DNA from: Georgenia subflava
Lineage (GTDB): Bacteria; Actinomycetota; Actinomycetes; Actinomycetales; Actinomycetaceae
Length of the DNA stretch: 64,000 bases
NCBI RefSeq assembly: GCF_009193155.1
Contig: NZ_VUKD01000005.1
Location: forward strand, 62,001 to 126,000
Direction: 5' to 3'
This document shows positions 17,902 through 27,624 of this stretch, piece by piece. The position numbers and the translations under genes were made by a program. Under the pieces are notes generated by a model that worked only from the letters and a program-made list of their open reading frames with translations, did not search any database and was not told the origin of the DNA. Positions within the stretch are counted from its first letter, which is position 1; each line of letters begins with the position of its first letter.

Positions 17902-19038
17902 ATGACCACCGAGCAGACCGTGCCCACCGACCAGGTCGACGACGCCGCCACCGACCTGGCGGAGGCCACCAACGAGGCGTCGTTGGAGCGCACCCGCCGG
18001 CGCAGCGACGAGATCGAGGCGCAGATCGCGAAGGACCCCACCGGGTTCCGCGTGCTCACCGGCGACCGGCCCACCGGCAACCTCCACCTCGGCCACTACT
18101 TCGGCAGTCTCCTCAACCGGGTGCGCCTCCAGCGCGCCGGGGTCGAGACCTTCGTCCTTGTCGCCGACTACCAGGTCATCACCGACCGCGACGGCGTCGG
18201 CCCGATCCGCGAGCGAGTGCTCTCCCTGGTGGCGGACTACCTCGCCGTCGGGATCGACGCCGACGCGAGCACGATCTTCGCGCACTCCGCGGTGCCCGCC
18301 CTCAACCAGCTCATGCTGCCCTTCCTGTCCGTCGTCACCGACGCCGAGCTGCGGCGCAACCCCACCGTCAAGGCCGAGCTGGACGCCACCGGCGACCGGC
18401 CGATGTCCGGCCTGATGCTCACCTACCCGGTGCACCAGACGGCGGACATCCTCTTCTGCAAGGCCAACCTGGTGCCGGTCGGCAAGGACCAGCTGCCGCA
18501 CCTCGAGCAGGCTCGGGTGGTCGCCCGTCGCTTCGACGAGCGGTACGGGCGCGCCGGCGACGGCTCGGCGCCGGTCTTCCCGCGTCCCGAGGCGCTGCTG
18601 TCGAACGCCGCCTCGGTGCTCGGCACCGACGGGCAGAAGATGAGCAAGTCGCGCGGCAACGCCATCGAGCTCGGCATGGACGCGGACACCACGGCGAAGC
18701 TGCTCAAGCGGGCCGTGACCGACGCCGACCGTCACATCACGTACGACCCGGCGAACCGCCCCGAGGTATCCAACCTCGTGCTGCTGACCGCGCTGTCGAG
18801 CGGGCGCGAGCCCGAGGACGTCGCCGCCGAGCTCGGCGACGGCGGCGGGGCCGCCCTGAAGAAGGCCGCCACCGAGGCGGTCAACGAGATGCTCGCGCCC
18901 GTGCGTGCACGGCGCGCCGAGCTCGTGGCCGACCCGGCCTACCTCCTGCAGGTGCTGCGCACGGGCAACGAGCGCGCCAACGCGATCGCCGAGGCCACGC
19001 TCTCCGAGGTCCGCGAGGCCATGCAGATGGTGTACTGA
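17902..19038 (+). CDS. trpS: Tryptophanyl-tRNA synthetase, auxiliary GDRPTG-type
   Basis: 378 residues, class I synthetase charging tRNA-Trp. The HIGH-equivalent is in TGDRPTGNLHLGHYFGSLL and the KMSKS loop is GQKMSKSRGNAIELG. An extra N-terminal segment of about 45 residues precedes the catalytic core. The TGDRPTG-NLHLGH opening with LLNRVRLQ is the form found in auxiliary, indolmycin-insensitive TrpRS such as those described in Streptomyces coelicolor (TrpRS1) and Deinococcus, rather than the housekeeping SGIQPTG form. In S. coelicolor that enzyme is reported to be controlled by ribosome-mediated attenuation, and a matching leader is present here at 17766-17851. Whether a second trpS exists elsewhere cannot be seen. 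It is convergent with glgP across a strong terminator. Confidence 0.93.
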   Translation: MTTEQTVPTDQVDDAATDLAEATNEASLERTRRRSDEIEAQIAKDPTGFRVLTGDRPTGNLHLGHYFGSLLNRVRLQRAGVETFVLVADYQVITDRDGVGPIRERVLSLVADYLAVGIDADASTIFAHSAVPALNQLMLPFLSVVTDAELRRNPTVKAELDATGDRPMSGLMLTYPVHQTADILFCKANLVPVGKDQLPHLEQARVVARRFDERYGRAGDGSAPVFPRPEALLSNAASVLGTDGQKMSKSRGNAIELGMDADTTAKLLKRAVTDADRHITYDPANRPEVSNLVLLTALSSGREPEDVAAELGDGGGAALKKAATEAVNEMLAPVRARRAELVADPAYLLQVLRTGNERANAIAEATLSEVREAMQMVY

Positions 19039-19116
19039 CCCACCTCGTCAGCCCGGTGTGACGCCTGCCCGCCACCGGGCCCTGGGACCCGAGCACCGCA
19101 GCACAGCACCGGCGCA

Positions 19117-19161
19117 CGCGAACGCCCTGGTGCCCCGTGCGGGGCGCCAGGGCGTTTCGCG
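19117..19161. terminator. Bidirectional terminator between trpS and glgP
   Basis: Long inverted repeat: CGCGAACGCCCTGG pairs with CCAGGGCGTTTCGCG around an inner GCCCCG/CGGGGC stem. It sits midway between the convergent stops of trpS and glgP. Confidence 0.75.
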
Positions 19162-19181
19162 TCAGGCGGTCACGCGGCGCG

Positions 19182-21770
19182 TCAGTGGTGGGCGCCGACC
19201 GCCAGCCCGAGCTCGGTGACTGCGGCGATGTCGTCGTGGTTCGGCACCACCCGCACCGTGTACCCGAACGGTCCGGCCAGCTCGAGCTCGTGGGCGCCGA
19301 CGAACGCGTACCGGCCGCCCTCCAGCGTCTGGCTCAGCGTGAGCGGGAAGACCCGGAACTCCGTGAGGTGGTCCTCGTCGTCCACGCGGCCGCCGACCAC
19401 CTGGACCTGGACGTCCTGCGGCCCCAGCTCGCCCAGCGAGACGTAGGCGGTGACCTCGATCCGGTCGCCGACGTTCACGACGTCGGCGACGCCGTCGGCC
19501 TCGACGTGGTCGACCCGCACGCCGTGCCAGGCGCCGCGCACGCGGTTCTTCCAGTCCGCCAGCTCCCGGGCGCCGTCGTGGGTGGCGCCGTCGAGCGCCC
19601 GCGCGCTGCGGGCCACCGGGGTGTAGAGCCGCTCGACGTAGTCGCGCACCATGCGGGTGGCCTGGACCTTCGGGCCGAGCGTGGCGAGCGTGTGGCGCAC
19701 CATCTCCATCCAGTGACGCGGCACGCCCTCGGCGTCCCGGTCGTAGAACCGCGGCGCGACGGTGTCCTCGAGGAGCTCGTACAGGGCTGCGGCTTCGAGC
19801 CGGTCACGCTCGGCCGGGTCCTCCACGCCGTCGGCGGTGGGGATCGCCCAGCCGTTGCGGCCGTCGTACCACTCGTCCCACCACCCGTCGAGGATCGACA
19901 GGTTCAGCGCACCGTTGAGGGCGCACTTCATGCCGGACGTGCCGGAGGCCTCCAGCGGACGCAGCGGGTTGTTCAGCCAGACGTCGCAGCCCGGCATGAG
20001 GGTCTGCGCCATCGCGATGTCGTAGTTCGGCAGGAACACGATGCGCTCGCGCACACCGGCGTCGTCGGCGAACTGGACGAGCTTCTGGATCAGGCCGACG
20101 CCCTGCTCGTCGTCGGGGTGGGACTTGCCCGCCACGATGATCTGGATGGGGCGCTCCGGGTCGGTCAGCAGCCGGGTGAAGCGCTCCGGGTCCGAGAGCA
20201 TCAGGGTCAGCCGCTTGTAGGTGGGCACGCGGCGCGCGAACCCGATCGTGAGGACGTCGGGGTCGAGGACGTCGTCGGTCCAGCTCAGCTCCGCGGGCGA
20301 GGCACCGCGGTCGACCCAGGACTTGCGCACCCGGCGCCGCGCCTCGCTGACGAGGTTGGACCGCAGCCTGCCGCGCATCCGCCACAGCTCGCCGTCGGAG
20401 AGCCCGCCCTCCTCGGGCGTCAGGAGGAAGCCCTCGCCCAACTCGACCTGCTCGGGGGTGAGCCGGCCGTCGACCATCTCGGCGAAGGCCGGGTCGACCC
20501 AGGTCGGCCCGTGGACGCCGTTGGTGATGGACGTGATGGGCACCTCGGAGACGTCGAAGCCCGGCCAGAGCTGGTGGAACATGCCGCGCGAGACCTTGCC
20601 GTGGAGCTGCGCCACGCCGTTCGCGCGCTTGGCCGCACGCAGCCCCATGATCGCCATGTTGTACACGGCCGGGTTGCCGCCCTCGAAGTCCTCCGCCCCC
20701 AGGGCGAGCACCTTCTCCAGCGGGATGCCGTCCATCTCGGCGCCACCGCCGAAGTACTCGGCGATGAGGTCCGTGCCGTAGCGGCTGATGCCGGCGGGCA
20801 CCGGCGTGTGGGTGGTGAAGACGGTGCCGGCCTTGACCGCCTCGAGCGCGGCGTCGAAGCTCAGGCCCTGACCGGCGACCAGCTCGCGGATGCGCTCGAC
20901 GGACAGGAATCCCGCGTGCCCCTCGTTGCAGTGGTAGACCTGCGGCGTCGGCGCCCCGGTCAGACGCGTGTAGAGCCGGACCGCCCGGACGCCGCCGATG
21001 CCCAGCAGGAGCTCCTGGCGCAGCCGGTGGTCGGCGGAGCCGCCGTAGAGCCGGTCGGTGACCCGCCGGGCGGAGTCGTCGTTCTCGGCGATGTTGGAGT
21101 CCAGCAGCAGCAGCGGCACCCGGCCGACCTGTGCCAGCCACACCTGGGCGTGCAGCGTGCGGCCGCCCGGCAGCGCGAGCGACACCTTGGCGGCGGTGCC
21201 GTCGGCCTCACGCAGCAGCGTCAGCGGCAGGTTGTCCGGGTCGAGCAGCGGGTAGGTCTCGTGCTGCCAGCCGTCCCGGGTGAGGGACTGCTTGAAGTAG
21301 CCGGCCCCGTAGAGCAGACCCACCCCCACGATCGGCACGCCGAGGTCGGAGGCGGACTTGAGGTGGTCACCGGCCAGGATGCCGAGGCCGCCGGAGTACT
21401 GCGGGAGGACCGCGGTGATCCCGTACTCGGCGGAGAAGTAGGCGACGGCGTCCGGCTTGTCGGCGTCGTCGAAGTCGTTCTGGTACCAGCGCGGCTCGCT
21501 GAGGTAACGCCGGAGGTCCTCGTCGAGGCGGCGCACCTCGGCCACCAGCGCACGGTCCTCGGCGAGCTGCTCGAGACGCTTCCTGCTCAGCGATCCGAGC
21601 AGGGCGACCGGGTCGCCGTGGACCTTCTTCCACAGCTCGGGGTCCAGGGAGGCGAACAGGTCCCGGGTCGGGGTGTGCCAGGACCAGCGCAGGTTCAGCG
21701 CGAGGGTGTCCAGAGGCTTGAGCGCCTCGGGCAGGACGGTGCGGACGGTGAATCGACGGATTGCTCTCAC
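19182..21770 (-). CDS. glgP: Alpha-glucan (glycogen) phosphorylase
   Basis: 862 residues. Phosphorolysis of alpha-1,4-glucan to glucose-1-phosphate, PLP dependent. It has the actinobacterial architecture: an N-terminal DUF3417-type segment (ALKPLDTLALNLRWSWHTPTRDLF), AYFSAEYGITAVLPQYSGGLG, then the PLP-lysine motif EASGTSGMKCALNGALNLS near residue 600. The GTG at 21770 is preceded by a TAGACT hexamer (21783-21778) seven bases upstream and no ribosome-binding site, so the mRNA is probably leaderless. It is divergent from glgE with a compact 130 bp shared region that carries phased TTGCA repeats. Confidence 0.95.
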   Translation of the reverse strand: MRAIRRFTVRTVLPEALKPLDTLALNLRWSWHTPTRDLFASLDPELWKKVHGDPVALLGSLSRKRLEQLAEDRALVAEVRRLDEDLRRYLSEPRWYQNDFDDADKPDAVAYFSAEYGITAVLPQYSGGLGILAGDHLKSASDLGVPIVGVGLLYGAGYFKQSLTRDGWQHETYPLLDPDNLPLTLLREADGTAAKVSLALPGGRTLHAQVWLAQVGRVPLLLLDSNIAENDDSARRVTDRLYGGSADHRLRQELLLGIGGVRAVRLYTRLTGAPTPQVYHCNEGHAGFLSVERIRELVAGQGLSFDAALEAVKAGTVFTTHTPVPAGISRYGTDLIAEYFGGGAEMDGIPLEKVLALGAEDFEGGNPAVYNMAIMGLRAAKRANGVAQLHGKVSRGMFHQLWPGFDVSEVPITSITNGVHGPTWVDPAFAEMVDGRLTPEQVELGEGFLLTPEEGGLSDGELWRMRGRLRSNLVSEARRRVRKSWVDRGASPAELSWTDDVLDPDVLTIGFARRVPTYKRLTLMLSDPERFTRLLTDPERPIQIIVAGKSHPDDEQGVGLIQKLVQFADDAGVRERIVFLPNYDIAMAQTLMPGCDVWLNNPLRPLEASGTSGMKCALNGALNLSILDGWWDEWYDGRNGWAIPTADGVEDPAERDRLEAAALYELLEDTVAPRFYDRDAEGVPRHWMEMVRHTLATLGPKVQATRMVRDYVERLYTPVARSARALDGATHDGARELADWKNRVRGAWHGVRVDHVEADGVADVVNVGDRIEVTAYVSLGELGPQDVQVQVVGGRVDDEDHLTEFRVFPLTLSQTLEGGRYAFVGAHELELAGPFGYTVRVVPNHDDIAAVTELGLAVGAHH

Positions 21771-21777
21771 GCAGACG

Positions 21778-21894
21778 AGTCTAGACGCGAAAGTTTGGAA
21801 CGTTTGCATGAGGTTGCACGGCCGTTGCAGAAGTGCAGGTGGGGCCTCCGCCGTCGCCTCCCGGACTGCCGTCGCGGCCACACCTCGATAGGTT
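21778..21894. promoter_or_regulatory. Divergent glgP / glgE promoter region with phased TTGCA repeats
   Basis: The minus-strand -10 TAGACT (21783-21778) lies seven bases before the glgP GTG. The plus-strand -10 TAGGTT (21889-21894) lies six bases before the glgE GTG. Between them three direct TTGCA copies at 21804, 21814 and 21825, plus GTGCA at 21833, are spaced 10 and 11 bp, one helical turn each. CTTGCAG-type direct repeats are associated with MalR-controlled maltose and amylase genes in Streptomyces, so a LacI-family sugar repressor is a reasonable candidate here. Confidence 0.5.
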
Positions 21895-21900
21895 CGGGGG

Positions 21901-24138
21901 GTGAGCACCTCCCAGCCCCACGACCCCGTGCCCGCGCAGACCTCGCCGTACCCGGCCACGCGCCGCGGCGGCACGACGGCGTCTCCCGCCCTCACCCCGC
22001 CGGCCCCCGTGACGCCGGCGCCCGGCGGCGACACCACGCGCTCCGCGGACGCGCCCTCTGCCGACACGCGCCCGGCCCACCCGGGCGGCGCGGCGACCGT
22101 GCCCTACGCGCAGGCCCCGGCCCCGCGCCCGGCCCCCTTCGCCCCGATCGGCCGCATCCCGGTCGTCGAGGTCACGCCGGTGATCGAGGACGGGCGCTGG
22201 CCCGTCAAGGGCACCGAGGGCGAGTCCTTCCCGGTGCGGGCGACCGTCTTCCGCGAGGGGCACGACGCCGTCGCCGCCACCGCCGTGCTCGTGGCCCCGG
22301 ACGGCACCGTGCACTCCTCGGCCCCGATGTACGACATCGCGCCGGGGCTGGACCGTTACGAGGCGTGGCTGACGCCGGACGCCCCGGGGGCGTGGGGGTT
22401 CCGGGTCGAGGGCTGGTCGGACCCGTACGCCACCTGGGCGCACGACGCCACCCTCAAGATCGACGCCGGCGTCGACGTCGACCTGATGCTCACCGAGGGC
22501 GCCCTGCTGCTGGAGCGTGCCGCCGCGCGCGACCTGCCCGGCGACGCCGCGCGGATCCTCGCCGACGCCGTCACCGCGCTGCGCGACGCCGACCGGCCGG
22601 CCCAGGCGCGCCTGGCCGCCGGCACCGGCGAGGAGGTCCGTGCGGTCCTGGCCGCGCACCCGGTCCGCGAGCTGGTGTCCCCGTCCGCGACCTACCCGGT
22701 GGTCGTCCACCGCGAGCGCGCGCTCTACGGCTCCTGGTACGAGATGTTCCCCCGCTCCGAGGGTGCGCACCAGGACCCGGCGACGGGCACCTGGACGTCC
22801 GGGACCCTGCGCACCGCCGCCGAGCGTCTGCCTGCGATCGCCGGGATGGGCTTCGACGTCGTCTACCTGACCCCGATCCACCCGATCGGCCTGACCAACC
22901 GCAAGGGACGCAACAACACGCTCGGCGCCGGGCCGGACGACCCCGGCTCGCCGTACGGCATCGGCAGCCCCGACGGCGGGCACGACGCCATCCACCCGGA
23001 CCTGGGCACGTTCGACGACTTCGACGCGTTCGTCGCCCGTGCGCGCGAGCTCGGGATGGAGGTGGCGCTGGACGTCGCGCTGCAGGCCTCGCCGGACCAC
23101 CCCTGGGTGAGCGAGCACCCGGAGTGGTTCACGACCCGCGCGGACGGCACGATCGCGTACGCGGAGAACCCGCCGAAGAAGTACCAGGACATCTACCCGC
23201 TCAACTTCGACAACGACCCCGAGGGCATCTACGCCGCCGTGCGCGACGTGCTCCAGGTCTGGGTCGACCACGGGGTCACGGCGTTCCGCGTGGACAACCC
23301 GCACACGAAGCCGCTGAACTTCTGGCAGCGCCTGCTCGCCGACTTCCACGAGCGCCACCCGGAGGTCCTCTTCCTCGCCGAGGCGTTCACCCGTCCGGCG
23401 ATGATGCGCACGCTCGGCGCGGTCGGGTTCCACCAGTCGTACACGTACTTCACGTGGCGCACGTCCAAGGGCGAGATCGGCGACTACCTCACCGAGCTGG
23501 CCTACTCCACCGACGCCCGGGTCCGCCCGAGCTTCTGGCCGACGACGCACGACATCCTCACCCCCTACATGCAGCAGGGGTCCACCGCGGCCTTCGCCAT
23601 CCGCGCCGTCCTCGCCGCGACGTCCTCGCCCACCTGGGGCATCTACTCCGGCTACGAGCTCGTCGAGCACATCGCCCGGCCGGGCGCCGAGGAGCAGATC
23701 GACAACGAGAAGTACGAGTACAAGGAGCGCGACTGGTCCCGGGCGGAGAGCCTGGGCATCGCCGGCCTGCTGCGCGTGCTCAACACCGTCCGGCGCGCCC
23801 ACCCGGCGCTGCAGCGGCTGCGCAACGTCACGGTCCACCCCACCAGCGACGACGCCATCCTGTGCTTCTCCAAGCGGGTCGAGGCCGCGCAGTCCCCGAC
23901 CGGGCTGGCCGACACCGTGATCGTGGTGCTCAACCTCGATCCCTACGCCACCCGCGACGGCGTGGTCCACCTCGACCTCGCGGCGCTCGGTCTGCACCAC
24001 CCCGGCAACGACGACGTCCCGGTGATGGCGGCCACCGACGAGCTCGGGGGTGAGACGTACTTCTGGGGTGCGCGACCGTGGGTGCGGCTCGACCCGCACG
24101 GCCAGGTCGCCCACATCGTCTCCGTGAGGGCCCTGTGA
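21901..24138 (+). CDS. glgE: Alpha-1,4-glucan:maltose-1-phosphate maltosyltransferase GlgE
   Basis: 745 residues, GH13_3. Extends alpha-glucans using maltose-1-phosphate. An N-terminal Pro/Ala-rich tail of about 80 residues precedes the first beta domain (IPVVEVTPVIEDGRWPVKG). Catalytic elements: nucleophile Asp in VTAFRVDNPHTKPLNFW, acid Glu in LFLAEAFTRPAMM, and WPTTHDILTPYMQQG. IGLTNRKGRNN is typical of GlgE. The GTG at 21901 fits a leaderless start. It heads glgE-treS-mak-glgB, the complete trehalose-to-glucan pathway, with treS overlapping its stop by four bases. Confidence 0.96.
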   Translation: MSTSQPHDPVPAQTSPYPATRRGGTTASPALTPPAPVTPAPGGDTTRSADAPSADTRPAHPGGAATVPYAQAPAPRPAPFAPIGRIPVVEVTPVIEDGRWPVKGTEGESFPVRATVFREGHDAVAATAVLVAPDGTVHSSAPMYDIAPGLDRYEAWLTPDAPGAWGFRVEGWSDPYATWAHDATLKIDAGVDVDLMLTEGALLLERAAARDLPGDAARILADAVTALRDADRPAQARLAAGTGEEVRAVLAAHPVRELVSPSATYPVVVHRERALYGSWYEMFPRSEGAHQDPATGTWTSGTLRTAAERLPAIAGMGFDVVYLTPIHPIGLTNRKGRNNTLGAGPDDPGSPYGIGSPDGGHDAIHPDLGTFDDFDAFVARARELGMEVALDVALQASPDHPWVSEHPEWFTTRADGTIAYAENPPKKYQDIYPLNFDNDPEGIYAAVRDVLQVWVDHGVTAFRVDNPHTKPLNFWQRLLADFHERHPEVLFLAEAFTRPAMMRTLGAVGFHQSYTYFTWRTSKGEIGDYLTELAYSTDARVRPSFWPTTHDILTPYMQQGSTAAFAIRAVLAATSSPTWGIYSGYELVEHIARPGAEEQIDNEKYEYKERDWSRAESLGIAGLLRVLNTVRRAHPALQRLRNVTVHPTSDDAILCFSKRVEAAQSPTGLADTVIVVLNLDPYATRDGVVHLDLAALGLHHPGNDDVPVMAATDELGGETYFWGARPWVRLDPHGQVAHIVSVRAL

Positions 24139-26192
24139 CCGCCGTCGGCCAGGGGCCCCGGGCCGGTGTGACGGTGCCGCCCGCCGGTGCCCTGCCGCCG
24201 CGGGTCGAGCCCGTCAAGCACCTCGACCGCGCCGACCGGCCGGGCCTGACCGAGGACCCGGACTGGTACAAGAAGGCCGTCTTCTACCAGGTGCTGCTGC
24301 GGGCCTTCCACGACTCGCGCGGCTCGGGCACCGGCGACCTGCGCGGCCTGATCGACCGGCTGGACTACCTGCAGTGGCTCGGTGTCGACTGCCTCTGGGT
24401 GCCGCCGTTCTACCCCTCGCCGCTGCGTGACGGCGGGTACGACGTCTCCGACTACACCGCCGTGGCGTCGGAGTACGGCACCATCGAGGACTTCCAGGAG
24501 CTGATGGTCCAGGCCCACGCGCGCGGCATCCGCGTGATCGTGGACCTGGTGATGAACCACACCAGCGACCAGCACCCGTGGTTCCAGGCCTCGCGCTCGA
24601 ACCCCGAGGGGCCCTACGGCGACTTCTACGTGTGGTCCGACACCACCGAGCGGTACCAGGACGCGCGCATCATCTTCGTCGACACCGAGACCTCGAACTG
24701 GACGTTCGACCCGGTGCGCCGGCAGTACTTCTGGCACCGGTTCTTCTCCCACCAGCCGGACCTGAACTTCGAGAACCCGGCGGTCACCGAGGCGATCCAC
24801 GACGTGGTGCGCTTCTGGTGCCGGCTCGGGGTGGACGGCTTCCGTCTCGACGCCGTGCCGTACCTCTTCGAGGAGGAGGGCACCAACTGCGAGAACCTCC
24901 CCCGCACCCACGAGTTCCTCGCCGACGTGCGCGCCCTGGTCGACCGGGAGTTCCCCGGCACCGTCATGCTCGCCGAGGCGAACCAGTGGCCCGAGGACGT
25001 CGTGGAGTACTACGGCACCGAGGAGCGCCCCGAGTGCCACATGTGCTTCCACTTCCCCGTCATGCCGCGGCTGTACTACGCCCTGCGCGAGCAGCGCGCC
25101 CGGGCGATCCGCGACATCCTCGCCGACACGCCGCCGATCCCGGCGGGCGCGCAGTGGGGCACGTTCCTGCGCAACCACGACGAGCTGACGCTGGAGATGG
25201 TCTCCACCGAGGAGCGTGCCGCCATGTACGGCTGGTACGCCGAGGACCCGCGGATGCGCGCCAACGTCGGCATCCGCCGTCGCCTCGCTCCCCTGCTGGG
25301 CAACTCCCGCGCGGAGATCGAGCTCGCGCACGCCCTGCTGCTCTCGCTGCCCGGCTCGCCGACCCTGTACTACGGCGACGAGATCGGGATGGGCGACAAC
25401 ATCTGGCTGCCCGACCGCGACGCGGTGCGCACCCCGATGCAGTGGACCCCGGACCGCAACGCCGGCTTCTCCACGGCCGACCCCGGCAAGCTCTACCTGC
25501 CGGTGGTGCAGTCCCTGGTCAACCACTACGCCGCGATCAACGTCGAGGCCCAGCTGGCCACCCCGACGTCGCTGCTGCACTGGGTCCGCGGCATCCTGGA
25601 CGTGCGCCGGCAGCACCCCGTCTTCGGTGACGGCGACTTCGTCCCGCTGCACGTGGACAACGAGGCGGTCCTGGCGTTCACCCGGTCCAACGCGCAGGAG
25701 ACCGTGCTGTGCGTGATGAACCTGGCCAACACGCCGCGTGCGGCGGCGGTGCGCCTGCCCGGCCACGCCGGCGCCCACCTGACCGACGTCTTCGGCGGCG
25801 CCCGGTTCCCCGCCGTCTCCGCCGACGGGACCGTCTCGATCACCCTCGGCTCGCGGGACTTCTTCTGGCTGGTCGTCTCGCGCCCGGAGGACACCGACGA
25901 CGCGCCCCTGACGGGCATGCCCGCCGCGGTCCGGCCCGACGCCGAGGAGGCGCCGGCCGGGGCGGTGACCCCGGTGAGCCCCGCCCACCCGGCCGGCGAG
26001 CACGCCCACGTGCGACCGGAGCACTACCACGTGCCCTCCTCGACGTCGGCACCGCGCGCACCCGCGATCCCGCACGGGTCGGGCTCGCACGCGCCGGACG
26101 CCACCGCCGGACCGTCCCCCGAGGTCCCGGCCGCACCGTGGACGGGGCTGGGCCGCCACTCCGACCCGGTGGCACCCACCCCGGAGTCCTGA
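24135..26192 (+). CDS. treS: Trehalose synthase TreS
   Basis: 685 residues, GH13_16. Interconverts trehalose and maltose, supplying maltose to the maltokinase. Catalytic barrel: [12 protein letters not shown]-like [12 protein letters not shown], nucleophile in [17 protein letters not shown], acid in [25 protein letters not shown]. After about residue 590 a Pro/Ala/His-rich tail of roughly 90 residues with low complexity replaces the ordered end of shorter homologues; its role is unclear. The GTG at 24135 overlaps the glgE stop as GTGA and has GAGGG four bases upstream. The stop overlaps the next ATG as TGATG, so expression is tightly coupled. Confidence 0.96.
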   Translation: MTAVGQGPRAGVTVPPAGALPPRVEPVKHLDRADRPGLTEDPDWYKKAVFYQVLLRAFHDSRGSGTGDLRGLIDRLDYLQWLGVDCLWVPPFYPSPLRDGGYDVSDYTAVASEYGTIEDFQELMVQAHARGIRVIVDLVMNHTSDQHPWFQASRSNPEGPYGDFYVWSDTTERYQDARIIFVDTETSNWTFDPVRRQYFWHRFFSHQPDLNFENPAVTEAIHDVVRFWCRLGVDGFRLDAVPYLFEEEGTNCENLPRTHEFLADVRALVDREFPGTVMLAEANQWPEDVVEYYGTEERPECHMCFHFPVMPRLYYALREQRARAIRDILADTPPIPAGAQWGTFLRNHDELTLEMVSTEERAAMYGWYAEDPRMRANVGIRRRLAPLLGNSRAEIELAHALLLSLPGSPTLYYGDEIGMGDNIWLPDRDAVRTPMQWTPDRNAGFSTADPGKLYLPVVQSLVNHYAAINVEAQLATPTSLLHWVRGILDVRRQHPVFGDGDFVPLHVDNEAVLAFTRSNAQETVLCVMNLANTPRAAAVRLPGHAGAHLTDVFGGARFPAVSADGTVSITLGSRDFFWLVVSRPEDTDDAPLTGMPAAVRPDAEEAPAGAVTPVSPAHPAGEHAHVRPEHYHVPSSTSAPRAPAIPHGSGSHAPDATAGPSPEVPAAPWTGLGRHSDPVAPTPES

Positions 26193-27574
26193 TGCCCACC
26201 GTCGACCCGCCGTTCACGACCTTCCTTCCACCCTGGCTCGCCACGCAGCGGTGGTACACCGGCAAGGGCCGCACGCCCGAGCTGGCGCGGGTCGGCGGGC
26301 TGCGGCTGCAGGACCCGGCCGGCGAGGTCGGCATCGAGGTGTGGCTGCTGCGCGACACCTCCGGCCCCGTGCCGGTCCTCTACCAGGTCCCGCTGACCTA
26401 CCGGGGCGCCCCGGTGGACGGTCTCGAGCACGCCCTCGTCGCCACCGCCACCCACTCCGAGCTCGGCCCGCGCTGGGTCTACGACGGCTGCCACGACCCC
26501 GTCGGCGCCGCCGCCCTGCTCGATGCGGTCACCGGCGAGCGCGAGCTGGCCGCGGACGGCCCGCCCGGCACCGGCCGTGCCCGCGGCCACCGGGCCGGCC
26601 TCCTGCCCGCGCTGCGCGTGCGCGGCTCGAGCGTGCTGCGCGGCGAGCAGTCGAACACCTCGATCATCGTCGACGCCGTGGACGCCGACGACCCCGCCAC
26701 CGCCCGCCCGGTGATCCTCAAGGTCTTCCGTGTGCTGCACCCGGGCCGCAACCCCGACGTCGAGGTCCAGCAGGCGTTGGCGCTGGCCGGCAGCCCGCAC
26801 GTGCCCACGCCGCTCGGCGACGTCCTGGGGCAGTGGCCCGACGGCGGGCACCAGGTCGAGGGGCATCTCGCCTTCGCCCAGGAGTTCCTCCCCGGGGTCC
26901 AGGACGCCTGGCGCGTCGCGCTCGCGGCGCTGGCGGCGGGCGAGGACCTCGGCCCGCGGGCCCGCGCGCTGGGCGAGGCGACCGCCGAGGTCCACGCCAC
27001 GCTCGCCGCCGTCCTGCCGACCTCCCGCGCCGAGGAGTCCTCGCGCACGACGGCGCTGGCCACCTGGCGGGCCCGGTACGCCGACGCCTGCGCCGAGGTG
27101 CCGGCGCTGTCCGCCCGCGCCGCCGAGGTGCAGGCGGTCCTGGCGGCCGGGGCCGAGGCCGGCTGGCCCCTGCTCCAGCGCATCCACGGCGACTACCACC
27201 TCGGCCAGGTGATCGACGCCCCGGGGCGCGGCTGGGTGCTGCTGGACTTCGAGGGCGAGCCGCTGCGTCCGCTGGCCGAACGGACCCTGCCGGACCTGCC
27301 GCAGCGCGACGTCGCCGGCATGCTCCGCTCGTTCGACTACGCCGCCGCCTCCGTGCCCGGTGCGGCCGACGCGCCCGGCTGGGCGGCCCGGGCGCGCGCG
27401 GCATTCCTGGACGGCTACGCCCACCTGTCCCGGCAGGACCCGCGCGCCGAGCCGGCGCTCCTGCGCGCCCTCGAGCTCGACAAGGCGCTGTACGAGGTGG
27501 TCTACGAGGCCCGCAACCGTCCCGACTGGCTGCCGATCCCGCTCGCCGGCGTGGACCGGCTGCTCGGCGCCTGA
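26192..27574 (+). CDS. mak: Maltokinase (Mak / Pep2)
   Basis: 460 residues, aminoglycoside-phosphotransferase-like kinase fold. Phosphorylates maltose at C1 with ATP to make maltose-1-phosphate for GlgE. Visible: N-terminal cap [35 protein letters not shown], catalytic loop [11 protein letters not shown] with the Asp base, metal-binding [15 protein letters not shown], and the C-terminal [23 protein letters not shown] typical of maltokinases. The ATG shares one base with the treS stop. In some actinobacteria treS and mak are fused; here they are separate but coupled. Confidence 0.95.
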   Translation: MPTVDPPFTTFLPPWLATQRWYTGKGRTPELARVGGLRLQDPAGEVGIEVWLLRDTSGPVPVLYQVPLTYRGAPVDGLEHALVATATHSELGPRWVYDGCHDPVGAAALLDAVTGERELAADGPPGTGRARGHRAGLLPALRVRGSSVLRGEQSNTSIIVDAVDADDPATARPVILKVFRVLHPGRNPDVEVQQALALAGSPHVPTPLGDVLGQWPDGGHQVEGHLAFAQEFLPGVQDAWRVALAALAAGEDLGPRARALGEATAEVHATLAAVLPTSRAEESSRTTALATWRARYADACAEVPALSARAAEVQAVLAAGAEAGWPLLQRIHGDYHLGQVIDAPGRGWVLLDFEGEPLRPLAERTLPDLPQRDVAGMLRSFDYAAASVPGAADAPGWAARARAAFLDGYAHLSRQDPRAEPALLRALELDKALYEVVYEARNRPDWLPIPLAGVDRLLGA

Positions 27575-27624
27575 CCTCCCGCTTCGACCCGCACTCCGAC
27601 CCGCCTGATGGAAGAGTGGACCAC

